A DNA stretch of 64,000 nt from Lutibaculum baratangense AMV1 (lineage in GTDB: Bacteria > Pseudomonadota > Alphaproteobacteria > Rhizobiales > Tepidamorphaceae): positions 62,001 through 126,000 of the forward strand of contig NZ_AWXZ01000017.1 in the NCBI RefSeq assembly GCF_000496075.1. Direction: 5' to 3'. Below are positions 1 through 9,170 of this stretch, piece by piece. The position numbers and the translations under genes are program-made. The notes below the pieces were generated by a model. That model was not told the DNA's origin, did not search any database, and saw only the letters and a program-made list of their open reading frames with translations. The first letter of the stretch is position 1; every line of letters starts with the position of its first letter.

Positions 1-530
1 TCCTGGACGCCTCCCGGGGAATCGGCGGAAGCGACCCACACGAGGCGCTCCTCCCACAGGGTCTCATCCCCCGGCTCGAGACGATCCGTGAATGCCTGCA
101 GGAGAGCCAGGTCGAAGCGACCCTCGCGCAGCCCCTGCGCGAGCAGCTTGCTCGTGTCGACGCGGCACCGCACGTCGACCTGGGGATAGAGCCGCCGGTA
201 CTGGCCTAGGACGCCCGCCAGATCCCCGCTGACGATCGCTTCTGTGAGGCCGAGTTCCACGACGCCGCTATAGGCGCCGCGTTGGAGGCTCTGCACCGCC
301 TCGTCGTGGAGGGCGACGATGCGCTCCGCATAGCCGGCGAGGTCCGCACCCGCCCCCGTCAGCGACAGGGGACCATGGCCACGGAGCACGAGCGTCTGCC
401 CGATCGCCACCTCGAGCCGCCTCAACCTGTGGCTGACCGCCGGTTGCGTGAGATGCAGCCGGGCCGCGGCGGCGGCGAAACCACCCGCGTCGCGCAGCGT
501 GATCAAGGCCCTCAGTGACTCCACGTCCAA
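1..530 (-). CDS. LysR-family transcriptional regulator (C-terminus beyond window)
   Basis: The minus strand encodes a LysR N-terminal winged helix-turn-helix (SLRALITLRDAGGFAAAAARLHL, then TQPAVSHRLRRLE), followed by the start of an effector domain (GVVELGLTEAIVSGDL). The gene runs off the left edge, so about 176 residues are visible. I chose the TTG at 530 because it gives the usual few residues before the helix and follows an AGGAG at 543-547. An in-frame ATG at 584 would add 18 residues and overlap a palindrome. It is divergent from the hydrolase at 660, which is the classic layout for a LysR regulator and its target. Effector unknown. Confidence 0.85.
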   Translation of the reverse strand, partial: MDVESLRALITLRDAGGFAAAAARLHLTQPAVSHRLRRLEVAIGQTLVLRGHGPLSLTGAGADLAGYAERIVALHDEAVQSLQRGAYSGVVELGLTEAIVSGDLAGVLGQYRRLYPQVDVRCRVDTSKLLAQGLREGRFDLALLQAFTDRLEPGDETLWEERLVWVASADSPGGVQ

Positions 531-569
531 CCGCAGGGGTTTCTCCTGATGCTCGTCATCGACGCGAAC

Positions 570-615
570 ATGACAGTTCGTCATGCAACACGGGCAGATT
601 GTCATTTGATGTCAT
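570..615. promoter_or_regulatory. Candidate LysR operator region
   Basis: The interval between the divergent LysR and hydrolase genes holds a perfect inverted repeat ATGAC-AGTTC-GTCAT at 570-584, which fits the LysR T-N11-A form (T571, A583). Two further GTCAT copies start at 601 and 611. The 580-to-601 distance is 21 bp, about two helical turns, as expected for recognition and activation half-sites. Assignment is by pattern only. Confidence 0.45.
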
Positions 616-659
616 GTCGGGCGCGGGAGCACAATCCCTCAATAGCCAAGGAGGTGGTG

Positions 660-1508
660 ATGAGAACTCTCGTACCTGAAGACGCTCTGATAGGCCGTCA
701 GCGCATCGCGCACGGGGTTCACGGAAGCGGCCACCCGCTCGTGCTGATCCACGGCACGCCGTCCTTCTCCTACGCCTGGCGCAAGGTCTTGCCGAAGCTG
801 ACCGGAGCGGGCTTTCGCCCGTATCTCTTCGACCTGCTGGGCTACGGACACTCCGAGCGGCCGCTCGATCCCCTGGTGGACACATCGGTCTCGGCCCAGG
901 TGCCCATTCTCCTCGAGCTTCTGGACCATTGGGGGCTCGAGCGCGTCGACATCGTGGGCACCGATATCGGCGGCGCGATCGCCATGCGGCTCGGCGTGTT
1001 CCACCCGGAACGCGTGCGCAGCCTGACGATCATCGACACGGTCAGCTACGACAGCTGGCCCTCGCCGCGGACGCGCCGGCAGATCGCCGATGGCCTCGAT
1101 GCGATCCGGGAGGCGCCGGAGGATCGCCACCGGGTGCACTTCGCGGAATGGCTGCGAACGGCCGTCCGGGAGGGGGAGACGATGCCGGAGGCAACGCTCG
1201 AGGCCTATCTCGCGATGATCTCGGGGCCGATCGGCCAGGCGAGCCTCGTGCAGCACCAGATGCGCCACTACGACGCTCGTCACACGATGGAGATCGTCGG
1301 CCGCCTCCACGAGCTGGGGGCGATGCCGGTCCAGTTCATATGGGGCGCCGACGACGCCTGGCAGCATGTCGACTATGGCAGGCGGCTGAACGCCGACGTC
1401 CCCGGCTCGGTGCTGCACGTACTCGAGGACTGCGGCCATTTCGCCCTCGAGGATCAGCCGGAGCGGATCGCGGAGCTGATCGAGGGCTTCTTGCCCCGCG
1501 AGTCCTGA
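660..1508 (+). CDS. Alpha/beta hydrolase with Asp nucleophile (epoxide hydrolase/haloalkane dehalogenase-like)
   Basis: This 282-residue cytoplasmic alpha/beta hydrolase carries the HGTP oxyanion motif at residues 31-34. Its nucleophile elbow is GTDIGG with Asp102. A likely acid lies at Asp231 or Asp232 (IWGADD), and the catalytic His is His260 (DCGHF). An Asp nucleophile with an HGxP motif is the signature of the epoxide hydrolase and haloalkane/fluoroacetate dehalogenase branch rather than of Ser esterases. The ATG at 660 is preceded by a strong AGGAGGTG; an in-frame ATG at 549 lacks a site and overlaps the putative operator. It is probably controlled by the divergent LysR gene. Substrate not predictable. 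Confidence 0.85.
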   Translation: MRTLVPEDALIGRQRIAHGVHGSGHPLVLIHGTPSFSYAWRKVLPKLTGAGFRPYLFDLLGYGHSERPLDPLVDTSVSAQVPILLELLDHWGLERVDIVGTDIGGAIAMRLGVFHPERVRSLTIIDTVSYDSWPSPRTRRQIADGLDAIREAPEDRHRVHFAEWLRTAVREGETMPEATLEAYLAMISGPIGQASLVQHQMRHYDARHTMEIVGRLHELGAMPVQFIWGADDAWQHVDYGRRLNADVPGSVLHVLEDCGHFALEDQPERIAELIEGFLPRES

Positions 1509-1530
1509 GGCCTCGGGAGAGAGGCTCCCT

Positions 1531-1565
1531 CAAAGAAATCGGGCCCGGAGTCGCCTCCGGGCCCG
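1531..1565 (-). terminator. Rho-independent terminator of pnp
   Basis: An 11-bp perfect stem (1540-1550 with 1555-1565) has a 4-nt loop. Read on the minus strand it is followed by ATTTCTTT. It lies 40 bases past the pnp stop and also ends the convergent hydrolase transcript region. Confidence 0.75.
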
Positions 1566-1604
1566 GAATTCGCGCGACCAGGCGCGGGCGTCAGCGGCGA
1601 GCGA

Positions 1605-3734
1605 TCACTCGGCCGCTTCCTCGCCCGGCTTGACCTCCTCGCCGGTCTCCTGGTTCACGACCTTCATCGAGAGGCGGACCTTGCCGCGCTCGTCGAAGCC
1701 CATGAGCTTGACGTAGACCTCGTCGCCTTCCTTGACGACGTCCGTCGTCTTCTGCGGCCGGCCGGTGGAGAGCTGCGAGATGTGCACGAGGCCGTCGCGG
1801 GCGCCGAAGAAGTTCACGAAGGCGCCGAAATCGACCGTCTTCACGACCTTGCCGCGGTAGATCTCGCCGATCTCGGGCTCCGCCACGATCGACTTGATCC
1901 AGTCGAGCGCCGCCTTGATCGCCTTGCCGTCCGCCGACGCGACCTTGATCGTGCCGTCGTCCTCGACATTGATCTTCGCACCGGTCTTCTCGACGATCTC
2001 GCGGATCACCTTGCCGCCCGAGCCGATCACATCGCGGATCTTGTCGACGGGGATCGTGATGACCTCGATGCGCGGCGCGAACTCGCCGAGCTCGGCGCGG
2101 GCGCCCGAGATGCCCTTGGCCATCTCGCCGAGGATGTGCATGCGGCCGCCCTGAGCCTGGCTCAGGGCCAGCTTCATGATCTCCTCGGTGATACCGGCGA
2201 CCTTGATGTCCATCTGCAGCGAGGTGATGCCGTTCTTCGTGCCGGCCACCTTGAAGTCCATGTCGCCCAGATGGTCCTCGTCGCCGAGGATGTCGGAGAG
2301 GACCGCGAACTTGCCGTCCTCCTCGAGGATCAGGCCCATCGCGATGCCCGCGACCGACTCCTTCAGCGGCACGCCGGCATCCATCAGCGCCAGCGACGTC
2401 CCGCAGACGGTCGCCATCGAGGAGGAGCCGTTCGACTCCGTCACCTCGGAGACGACGCGCAGCGTGTACGGGAACTCCGTCGCCGCCGGAAGCATCGGCC
2501 GGATCGCCCGCCAGGCGAGCTTGCCGTGGCCGATCTCGCGGCGGCCGGGAGTGCCCATGCGGCCGGCCTCACCCACCGAGTAGGGCGGGAAGTTGTAGTG
2601 GAGCAGGAAGCGCTCCTTGTACGTCCCCGTCAGCGCGTCGACATACTGCTCGTCCTCGCCGGTGCCGAGCGTGGCGACGACGAGCGCCTGGGTCTCGCCG
2701 CGCGTGAAGAGCGCCGAGCCGTGGGTGCGGGGCAGGAAGCCGACCTGCGACTCGATCGCGCGGACGGTCGAGAGGTCGCGGCCGTCGATCCGGCGACCGG
2801 TCTCGATGATCGAGCCGCGGACGACCTTCTTCTCGACCTTCTTGAACGCGCCGGAGACGAGCTGGGGGTCCTCGCCGGACCCATCCTCGGGGCAGAGCGC
2901 CTCGATGACCTTCTTCTTGGCGGCCGCCACGGCCTCCTGGCGCTCGGTCTTCTGGGCGATCCCGTAGGCCGCCTTCAGCTCCTCGGTCGCGAGCTCGGCC
3001 ACCTTCTTCTCGACCGCCTCGGTGTCGGGCAGCTTCAGCTCGCGCGGCTCCTTGGCGCAGCGCTCGGCCAGGCGGATGATCGCGTCGATCACCGGCTGGA
3101 AGCCCTTGTGGCCGGCCATGACGGCGCCGAGCATGACGTCCTCGGACAGCTCGTGGGCCTCGGACTCCACCATCATCACGGCGTCTTCGGTGCCGGCGAC
3201 GATCAGGTCGAGCTTGGATTCCGGCAGCGAGTCGACTTCCGGGTTGATGACGTACTCGCCCTCGATATAGCCGACGCGCGCGGCGCCGATCGGCCCCTGG
3301 AACGGAATGCCGGAAATCGTCAGCGCGGCGGAGACGGCGACCATGGCGACGATGTCGGGATCGTTCTCGAGGTCGTGCGACAGGACCGTCGCGATGACCT
3401 GCGTCTCGGACTTGAAGCCGTCGACGAAAAGCGGGCGGATCGGGCGATCGATCAGGCGCGAAGTGAGGGTCTCCTTCTCGCTCGGCCGCCCCTCACGCTT
3501 GAAGAAGCCGCCGGGGATCTTGCCCGCAGCATAGGTCTTCTCCTGGTAGTGGACCGTCAGGGGAAAGAAATCGAGGCCGGGCTTGGGCTCCGGTGCGGCC
3601 ACCACGGTGGCCAGAACCGTGGTGTCGCCGTACTGGGCGACGACGGAGCCGTTCGCCTGGCGGGCGATCTTGCCGGTCTCGAGCACGAGCGGGCGCCCGG
3701 CCCACTCGATCTCTTCTCTGTGAATCTTGAACAT
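1605..3734 (-). CDS. pnp: Polyribonucleotide nucleotidyltransferase (PNPase)
   Basis: This 709-residue 3'-5' phosphorolytic exoribonuclease is an mRNA decay and degradosome enzyme. The order is two RNase PH-like domains separated by a helical domain, then a KH domain with the IGSGGK loop (about residues 555-615), and a C-terminal S1 domain ([20 protein letters not shown]). The acidic tail [10 protein letters not shown] is usual for alphaproteobacteria. The start is the ATG at 3734, giving [11 protein letters not shown]; a frame extension to 3764 has no support. It lies downstream of rpsO, as in most bacteria, with structured leader RNA between them. Confidence 0.98.
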   Translation of the reverse strand: MFKIHREEIEWAGRPLVLETGKIARQANGSVVAQYGDTTVLATVVAAPEPKPGLDFFPLTVHYQEKTYAAGKIPGGFFKREGRPSEKETLTSRLIDRPIRPLFVDGFKSETQVIATVLSHDLENDPDIVAMVAVSAALTISGIPFQGPIGAARVGYIEGEYVINPEVDSLPESKLDLIVAGTEDAVMMVESEAHELSEDVMLGAVMAGHKGFQPVIDAIIRLAERCAKEPRELKLPDTEAVEKKVAELATEELKAAYGIAQKTERQEAVAAAKKKVIEALCPEDGSGEDPQLVSGAFKKVEKKVVRGSIIETGRRIDGRDLSTVRAIESQVGFLPRTHGSALFTRGETQALVVATLGTGEDEQYVDALTGTYKERFLLHYNFPPYSVGEAGRMGTPGRREIGHGKLAWRAIRPMLPAATEFPYTLRVVSEVTESNGSSSMATVCGTSLALMDAGVPLKESVAGIAMGLILEEDGKFAVLSDILGDEDHLGDMDFKVAGTKNGITSLQMDIKVAGITEEIMKLALSQAQGGRMHILGEMAKGISGARAELGEFAPRIEVITIPVDKIRDVIGSGGKVIREIVEKTGAKINVEDDGTIKVASADGKAIKAALDWIKSIVAEPEIGEIYRGKVVKTVDFGAFVNFFGARDGLVHISQLSTGRPQKTTDVVKEGDEVYVKLMGFDERGKVRLSMKVVNQETGEEVKPGEEAAE

Positions 3735-3787
3735 TGCTAGCCCTTCATATGGCTTGAGGAGCACCAGCCATGGGCAAGATGGCGGGG

Positions 3788-3808
3788 TTCTCCGGCGGGC
3801 GCGGAGAA
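3788..3808 (-). other. pnp leader hairpin
   Basis: TTCTCCG (3788-3794) pairs with CGGAGAA (3802-3808) around a 7-nt loop, inside the rpsO-pnp intergenic RNA about 55 bases upstream of the pnp start. In E. coli this leader is an RNase III processing site used for PNPase autoregulation; that role is inferred here. Confidence 0.4.
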
Positions 3809-3855
3809 ACCGGCTATCCTCCCCATGGCGTGGCAGGTCTCCTTCTCAAAGTTTC

Positions 3856-3880
3856 GGCGCGGTCGACTTTCGACCGCGCC
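3856..3880 (-). terminator. Strong stem-loop after rpsO (terminator or RNA-processing site)
   Basis: GGCGCGGTCG (3856-3865) and CGACCGCGCC (3871-3880) form a perfect 10-bp stem with a 5-nt loop, 14 bases past the rpsO stop. On the minus strand it is followed by GAAACTTTGAG, a poor T-run. Partial termination or processing between rpsO and pnp is therefore more likely than full termination. Confidence 0.55.
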
Positions 3881-3893
3881 GGAGGAGTTCACG

Positions 3894-4163
3894 TCAGCGG
3901 CGGATGCCGAGACGCTGGATGAGGTCGCGGTAGCGGCCCTCATCGTGCTTCTTGATGTAGTCGAGCAGGCGACGGCGCTGGCTGACCATCTTGAGAAGCC
4001 CGCGCCGGGAATGGTTGTCCTTGGCGTGGGACTTGAAGTGCTCGGTCAGGTTCGTGATCCTCTCGGTGAGGATCGCGACCTGCACGTCCGCGGACCCGGT
4101 GTCGCCGTTTCCGCGGGCGAATTCCTTGATCAGTTCCTGCTTGCGCTCGGGAGTGACCGACAT
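3894..4163 (-). CDS. rpsO: 30S ribosomal protein S15
   Basis: The 89-residue S15 protein binds the central domain of 16S rRNA early in 30S assembly. The full family pattern is present, beginning [12 protein letters not shown] and ending QRLGIRR, at the usual length. The ATG at 4163 has GGAGA 8 bases upstream, so an earlier in-frame ATG at 4178 is not used. It follows truB and precedes pnp. Confidence 0.98.
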   Translation of the reverse strand: MSVTPERKQELIKEFARGNGDTGSADVQVAILTERITNLTEHFKSHAKDNHSRRGLLKMVSQRRRLLDYIKKHDEGRYRDLIQRLGIRR

Positions 4164-4196
4164 CGATGGGATCTCCAAAGATTGAAAGCCCGGGGG

Positions 4197-5120
4197 TTAC
4201 CCAGGCAGGTTGAACACGCGCTTTGGGTGCAGTTCGCCCCGTTCGGCCTCGGCGAGGGCTACGAGCCTTTCGCCTGACGTCGCATAGACGAGACCTTCGA
4301 GAACGGGCGCATCCCGCCCGCGCAGCAGCACCGACTGCCCGTTTCGCAGCCGTGCCGCATCCGATGCCGTCACGGCCAGCGCCGGGATGTCGTCCAGCGC
4401 GGTCTCGACGGGTCGGAGGGAAGCGGCCAGGTCCTCCTGGCCGCCGGCACTATGGCGCAACTCCTCGAGCCGCGCCAGAGAAATCATGTCGCTTTCGGCA
4501 AAAGGACCGACCCTCAGCCGTCTCAACGCGACGACGTGCCCGCGACAGCCGAGCTTGCGGCCGAGGTCGCGGGCGATGGCCCTTACGTAGGTGCCCTTGC
4601 CGCATTCGCAATGGAACTCGGTGACCCCGTCGGCGGTCGGCCCGGTGCGCTCGAGCGTGAGGATCTCGACCTGGCGCGAGCGCAGATCGAGCACCTCGCC
4701 TTCGCGGGCGAGATCGTAGGCGCGCGCGCCGTCCACCTTCACCGCGGAAAACTGCGGCGGCACCTGGTCGACGATGCCGATGAAATCCGGCAGCTCACGG
4801 TCGATCTCGTCGTCGGTCGGCCGGAGCTCGGAGGTCGCGGTGATCTCGCCTTCCGTGTCGTCGGTCGAGGTCTCCTCGCCCCACTTCACGGCGAAGCGAT
4901 AGGCCTTCTCCCCGTCGACCACGTAGGGAACGGTCTTCGTCGCCTCGCCGAACGCGATCGGCAGGCAGCCGGACGCGAGGGGGTCGAGCGTTCCGGCGTG
5001 CCCCGCCTTGCGGGTGCCGAACAGCCGCCGCGCGCGCGACACCGCTTCCGTGGAGGTCAATCCGGCCGGCTTGTCGAGCACGAGCCAGCCATGCACCGTC
5101 GCCTTCTCGCGCCGTCCCAT
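4197..5120 (-). CDS. truB: tRNA pseudouridine-55 synthase
   Basis: This 307-residue TruB converts U55 of the tRNA T-loop to pseudouridine. The catalytic Asp sits in GTLDPLASG, after HGWLVLDKPAGLTS. KAGHAGTLD and the later GTYVRAIARDLG motifs are complete. It starts 10 bases after rbfA, in the infB-rbfA-truB-rpsO-pnp series. Confidence 0.97.
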   Translation of the reverse strand: MGRREKATVHGWLVLDKPAGLTSTEAVSRARRLFGTRKAGHAGTLDPLASGCLPIAFGEATKTVPYVVDGEKAYRFAVKWGEETSTDDTEGEITATSELRPTDDEIDRELPDFIGIVDQVPPQFSAVKVDGARAYDLAREGEVLDLRSRQVEILTLERTGPTADGVTEFHCECGKGTYVRAIARDLGRKLGCRGHVVALRRLRVGPFAESDMISLARLEELRHSAGGQEDLAASLRPVETALDDIPALAVTASDAARLRNGQSVLLRGRDAPVLEGLVYATSGERLVALAEAERGELHPKRVFNLPG

Positions 5121-5130
5121 GATGCGCCGT

Positions 5131-5538
5131 TCAATCTCCGTCTTGATCGAGATCGCGCGCGACCTTGGGCGAGCGCAACAGGTCGTCGATGTGCTGCGCC
5201 TCCTCGAAGCTCGGATCGAGCTCGAAGCGCAGGTCCGGCATGTACTTCACCTCGACCTTCTTCGCGAGGAGGCCGCGAAGGTAGGCCCGGTGACGGATCA
5301 GCGCCTGCACGACGGCCTCCTGGTCGCTGCCCCCGAGGGGCATCACGTAGGCGGTCGCGTGCTTGAGATCGGGACTCATGCGGACTTCGGGGACCGTGAC
5401 GGGATGCGTCTCGAGCACAGGATCGGGGATGTCGCCCCGCTGCAGGATCTCGGAGAGCGCGTGCCGCACCAACTCGCCGACGCGCAGCTGACGCTGGCTC
5501 GGGCCGCCGCCGGCCCGGCTCGGGCTGCGTGCTGCCAT
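5131..5538 (-). CDS. rbfA: 30S ribosome-binding factor A
   Basis: This 135-residue KH-type 16S rRNA maturation factor is needed for cold growth in other bacteria. Recognisable stretches are [36 protein letters not shown], and [19 protein letters not shown] near the C-terminus. It has a short basic N-terminal extension, common in alphaproteobacteria. It lies downstream of infB. Confidence 0.97.
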   Translation of the reverse strand: MAARSPSRAGGGPSQRQLRVGELVRHALSEILQRGDIPDPVLETHPVTVPEVRMSPDLKHATAYVMPLGGSDQEAVVQALIRHRAYLRGLLAKKVEVKYMPDLRFELDPSFEEAQHIDDLLRSPKVARDLDQDGD

Positions 5539-5562
5539 GTCTCAATTACCTCGGAATATGGC

Positions 5563-5589
5563 GGCTCCGGACGTCGTGCGCCCGGAGCC
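5563..5589 (-). other. infB-rbfA intercistronic stem-loop
   Basis: GGCTCCGG (5563-5570) and CCGGAGCC (5582-5589) form an 8-bp stem with an 11-nt loop between infB and rbfA. No T-run follows on the minus strand, so processing or mRNA stabilisation is more likely than termination. Confidence 0.4.
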
Positions 5590-5595
5590 TCGTCA

Positions 5596-8502
5596 CTATA
5601 GCGTGCGCTGGACTTCTTCGACCGTGTAGCACTCGATCACGTCGCCAGGCCGCATGTCCTGGTACGACTCGAACGCCATGCCGCACTCCTGGCCGGCATT
5701 GACCTCGCGCACCTCGTCCTTGAAGCGCTTGAGCGTCGAGAGCTTGCCCTCGTGAACCACGACGTTGTCGCGGATCAGGCGGACATGGGCGCCGCGCTGG
5801 ACGACGCCGTCGGTCACGCGGCAACCGGCGACCTTGCCGACCTTGGAGATATTGAACACCTCCAGGATCTCGGCATTGCCGAGCATCGTCTCGCGGAGCG
5901 TCGGCGACAGCATGCCGGAGAGGGCCGCCTTCACGTCGTCCACGAGGTCGTAGATGACGTTGTAGTAGCGGATCTCGATGCCCTCGCGCTCGGCCGCCTC
6001 GCGGGCCTGCCGGTTGGCGCGGACGTTGAAGCCGACGATGATGCAGTCGGACGCCTGGGCGAGCGCCACGTCGGACTCGGTGATGCCGCCGACACCCTGG
6101 AGGACGACGCGTGCGGCGACCTCCTCGTTGCCGAGCGCCTCGAGCGCGCCGGTGATCGCTTCCGCGGAGCCCTGCACGTCGGCCTTCACGACGAGCGGGA
6201 ACTCCTTCGTGCCGGCCTCCTTGATCTGGCTCATCATCTGCTCGAGCGTCGTGCGCGACCCGGCCCCACGGGCCTGCAGCCGCTCGCGCCGCTTGCGCTG
6301 ACGATAGTCCGCGATCTCGCGGGCGCGGGCCTCGCTGTCGACGACGGCGAGAAGATCGCCGGCTTCCGGCGTTCCGTTGAGACCCAGCACCTCGACGGGC
6401 GTCGAGGGGCCGGCTTCCTTCACGTTCTCGCCCTTGTCGTTGATCAGCGCGCGAACCTTGCCCCACTCGGCGCCTGCGACGACGATGTCGCCGACCCGCA
6501 GGGTGCCGCGCTGGACGAGCACGGTGCCGACCGGGCCGCGGCCCTTGTCGAGCTGCGCCTCCACGAGCACGCCCTCGGCGGAGCGGTTCGGGTTCGCCTT
6601 CAGCTCGAGAACCTCGGACTGCAGCTGGATCGCCTCGAGAAGCTCGTCGAGGCCGATATGCTTCAGCGCGGAGACCTGGACCTCCTGCGTGTCGCCGCCC
6701 ATCGCCTCCGTCACGACCTCGTAGCGCAGGAGGTCGTTGCGGACGCGGTTGGGATCGGCATCCGGCTTGTCGATCTTGTTGACGGCCACGATCATCGGGA
6801 CGCCCGCCGCGCGGGCGTGGTTGATCGCCTCGATCGTCTGCGGCATCACGCCGTCATCGGCCGCCACGACCAGGATCACGATGTCCGTGACCTTGGCGCC
6901 GCGGGCGCGCATCGAGGTGAAGGCCGCGTGGCCCGGCGTGTCGATGAAGGTGATCGTCTCGCCGTTCGGCGCCTGCGCCTGATAGGCGCCGATGTGCTGG
7001 GTGATGCCGCCGGCCTCGCCCTGCACGACCTTCGCCTTGCGGATGGCGTCGAGCAGCGACGTCTTGCCGTGGTCGACGTGGCCCATGACGGTGACGACCG
7101 GCGCGCGCGGCTTCAGATCCTCATCGCGGTCGGCCTGGCCCACGAGCCCCTCCTCCACGTCGGATTCCGAGACGCGCTTCGGGGTGTGGCCCATCTCGGC
7201 GACGATCAGCTCGGCGGTGTCGGCGTCGATGACGTCGTTGATCTTCATCATCTGCCCCTGCTGCATGAGGAGCTTGATGACGTCGACCGCCCGCTCGGCC
7301 ATACGGTTCGCGAGCTCCTGGATCGTGATCGTATCCGGGATCGTGACCTCGCGCGTGACCTTCTCCTGAGGCCCGCTCTGGACGCCGCGGCGGTCGCGCT
7401 CGCGGCGGCGCTTCATGGAGGCGAGGCTGCGGCCGCGCGCGTCGTCTCCGCTCAGGGCGTTCGACACGGTCAGCTTGCCCCGGCGACGGTCATCGCCGCG
7501 ACGTGCGGGCTTCGCCTCGGCGGCGCCGCGGCGCTTCCCGCGCTCCTCCTCGTCGGTGGCCGCCGCGCCGCGCGGCGTCGTGCGGGCCGCGAGGGCGCCC
7601 TTCGCCGGCGCCTCGTCGGCAGCCGCCGGCGCCGCGGCGGCCGGAGCCTCGCGGCTCAGGCGCTTCTGCGCGGTCTCCTCGGAACGCTTGCGGGAGGCTT
7701 CCTCGGCCTGACGGCGGGCTTCCTCCTCCTGGCGGCGGCGCTCGGCCTCCTCACGCTCGCGGGCGAGGCGAACCTCCTCCTCGGCGCGACGCTTCGCGTC
7801 GATCTCCGCCTGGCGACGCTCCTCGACCTCGCGGACACGGGCCTCAGCGAGCGCCCTGGTGCGCGCGTCCTTCTCCTCGTCGCTCAGCGACTTCAGGACG
7901 ACGCCACCGCGTCCGCCCGGCTGCTGGCCGCCACGGCCGCCACGGCGCGGCTGTTCCTGCCGGCGCGGCTGCTGCTGACGATCTCCCTGGCGCATCACGC
8001 GCTCGGGCGCCTGCGGCGCCACGCGGGACGAGGCCTGCGGCTGCGAGACGGTCGGCTGCGCGGGCCGCGCGGCGGCGGCCGGGGCCTCAGGCTTCGGCTG
8101 GGGCGCGGCTGCCGGCTCCTCCGCGGGCTCGGCCTCGACCTCGGGCGCCGCCACGGGCGCCTCGGCCACGGGCTCCGCAGCCTTCGCCTCCGGCTCGGCC
8201 GCGGCGCTGGGGGCCTCGGCGGGCGCCGGTGCCGGCGCCTCCGCCTCGACCTGCGGTGCGGGCTGCGGCGCGGCCTTCGCGGGCTCTGCCGGCTCCTCCG
8301 CCACGGGCTCGGGCTGCGGCTGGGCCGCCTCGCCCGGAGACATCAGCGTGCGCCGCTTCTTCTTCTCCACGACGACGGACTTCGAGCGTCCGCGCGGGAA
8401 GTTCTGCTTCACCGTGCCGGACTCCACAGTCCGGCGCAGGCTCAGCGTCTTGCGCGATCCCAGGCTCAGAGTCTTGTCTTCGGGCTCTTTGGTATCCGTC
8501 AT
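5596..8502 (-). CDS. infB: Translation initiation factor IF-2
   Basis: This 968-residue GTPase brings initiator fMet-tRNA to the 30S subunit. It has an alphaproteobacterial N-terminus ([13 protein letters not shown]), then a long low-complexity Ala/Pro/Glu region and an Arg/Glu-rich coiled-coil-like stretch to about residue 380. The G-domain follows, with GHVDHGKT near residue 475, DTPGHAAF and NKID, then domains II-IV. The ATG at 8502 overlaps the ylxR stop (ATGA), so translation is coupled. The repetitive N-terminal part explains the biased base composition at 7400-8350. Confidence 0.98.
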   Translation of the reverse strand: MTDTKEPEDKTLSLGSRKTLSLRRTVESGTVKQNFPRGRSKSVVVEKKKRRTLMSPGEAAQPQPEPVAEEPAEPAKAAPQPAPQVEAEAPAPAPAEAPSAAAEPEAKAAEPVAEAPVAAPEVEAEPAEEPAAAPQPKPEAPAAAARPAQPTVSQPQASSRVAPQAPERVMRQGDRQQQPRRQEQPRRGGRGGQQPGGRGGVVLKSLSDEEKDARTRALAEARVREVEERRQAEIDAKRRAEEEVRLAREREEAERRRQEEEARRQAEEASRKRSEETAQKRLSREAPAAAAPAAADEAPAKGALAARTTPRGAAATDEEERGKRRGAAEAKPARRGDDRRRGKLTVSNALSGDDARGRSLASMKRRRERDRRGVQSGPQEKVTREVTIPDTITIQELANRMAERAVDVIKLLMQQGQMMKINDVIDADTAELIVAEMGHTPKRVSESDVEEGLVGQADRDEDLKPRAPVVTVMGHVDHGKTSLLDAIRKAKVVQGEAGGITQHIGAYQAQAPNGETITFIDTPGHAAFTSMRARGAKVTDIVILVVAADDGVMPQTIEAINHARAAGVPMIVAVNKIDKPDADPNRVRNDLLRYEVVTEAMGGDTQEVQVSALKHIGLDELLEAIQLQSEVLELKANPNRSAEGVLVEAQLDKGRGPVGTVLVQRGTLRVGDIVVAGAEWGKVRALINDKGENVKEAGPSTPVEVLGLNGTPEAGDLLAVVDSEARAREIADYRQRKRRERLQARGAGSRTTLEQMMSQIKEAGTKEFPLVVKADVQGSAEAITGALEALGNEEVAARVVLQGVGGITESDVALAQASDCIIVGFNVRANRQAREAAEREGIEIRYYNVIYDLVDDVKAALSGMLSPTLRETMLGNAEILEVFNISKVGKVAGCRVTDGVVQRGAHVRLIRDNVVVHEGKLSTLKRFKDEVREVNAGQECGMAFESYQDMRPGDVIECYTVEEVQRTL

Positions 8503-9170
8503 TCCGTCCGTCCTGCGACATCGCGCGCGACGCCGCGCTCTTCTGTGTAATTCTCGAACAGGCGGGTGCGCGCCACGACCGCCTCGCTGCCCGGGCTCGC
8601 TTCGAGGGCAGCATGTATCACATTCCCTCGACCGAAGGCCAAACTCATTTCCCGCGCGGTAAACGAGCGCGAGACGAAAGGTGTGGTCCCGCCGCTATGG
8701 GCGGCCTGATCGAGCTTCCTGATCCCGTCCGCGGCCGCTCCCGCCGCATGAAGGAGGAGCACCGCCCGCCCCTTCCGGAGTAGCGCCTCGCAGTCGGCGA
8801 AGCCCACAGCAAGCCGCCCCGCGCGCCTCTCCAGCCCGAGCGCCCCCAGAGCGGCGCCAGCCAGCCGGTCCCGGACCTGGTCGTCGAGATCCGCGGGCGG
8901 AACCGACCTGGCCTTGAACGCTCTTGCAAAATGGTTCTTTCGCGCGGCGATTGCAACCGACTCCGCGCGCGCCTCCACCCAGGCACCCCGTCCGGGCAGG
9001 CGCCGCTTGAGATCGAAGACGACGGCTCCGTCCGGCGCGCGGACGAAACGCAGCAGGCCGTCCGCCGGACGGCTCTCCCGCGTCACGATGCAGCGCCTGA
9101 ACGGACCGCGGTCCGTCGGGCCCTCGTCGGTTTCGACGGCGTCTTCGATGTCGGTCTCGGATTGCGTCAC
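8499..9170 (-). CDS. YlxR-type RNA-binding protein (DUF448 with L7Ae-like C-terminal domain)
   Basis: The 223-residue product has an N-terminal YlxR/DUF448 fold (RCIVTRE, later GRGAWVEA) and a C-terminal Ala-rich region resembling the L7Ae/L30e-like domain seen in alphaproteobacterial versions. The start is a GTG at 9170 sharing GTGA with the nusA stop. The stop shares ATGA with infB. Both neighbours are thus translationally coupled, as expected for the conserved nusA-ylxR-infB operon. It probably binds nucleic acid; the exact role is unknown. Confidence 0.9.
   Translation of the reverse strand: MTQSETDIEDAVETDEGPTDRGPFRRCIVTRESRPADGLLRFVRAPDGAVVFDLKRRLPGRGAWVEARAESVAIAARKNHFARAFKARSVPPADLDDQVRDRLAGAALGALGLERRAGRLAVGFADCEALLRKGRAVLLLHAAGAAADGIRKLDQAAHSGGTTPFVSRSFTAREMSLAFGRGNVIHAALEASPGSEAVVARTRLFENYTEERGVARDVAGRTE

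Noticed and set aside
7400-8350. Repetitive-looking GC-rich stretch, considered as repeat or CRISPR
   Set aside because: It encodes the low-complexity Ala/Pro/Glu and Arg/Glu-rich N-terminal region of IF-2; no regularly spaced identical repeats.
1782-8550. Very long open frames opposite pnp and infB (for example plus-strand 1782-3740 and 5752-8550)
   Set aside because: They mirror the codon bias of GC-rich genes on the other strand, have Asp/Leu/Arg-rich compositions without motifs, and lack ribosome sites.
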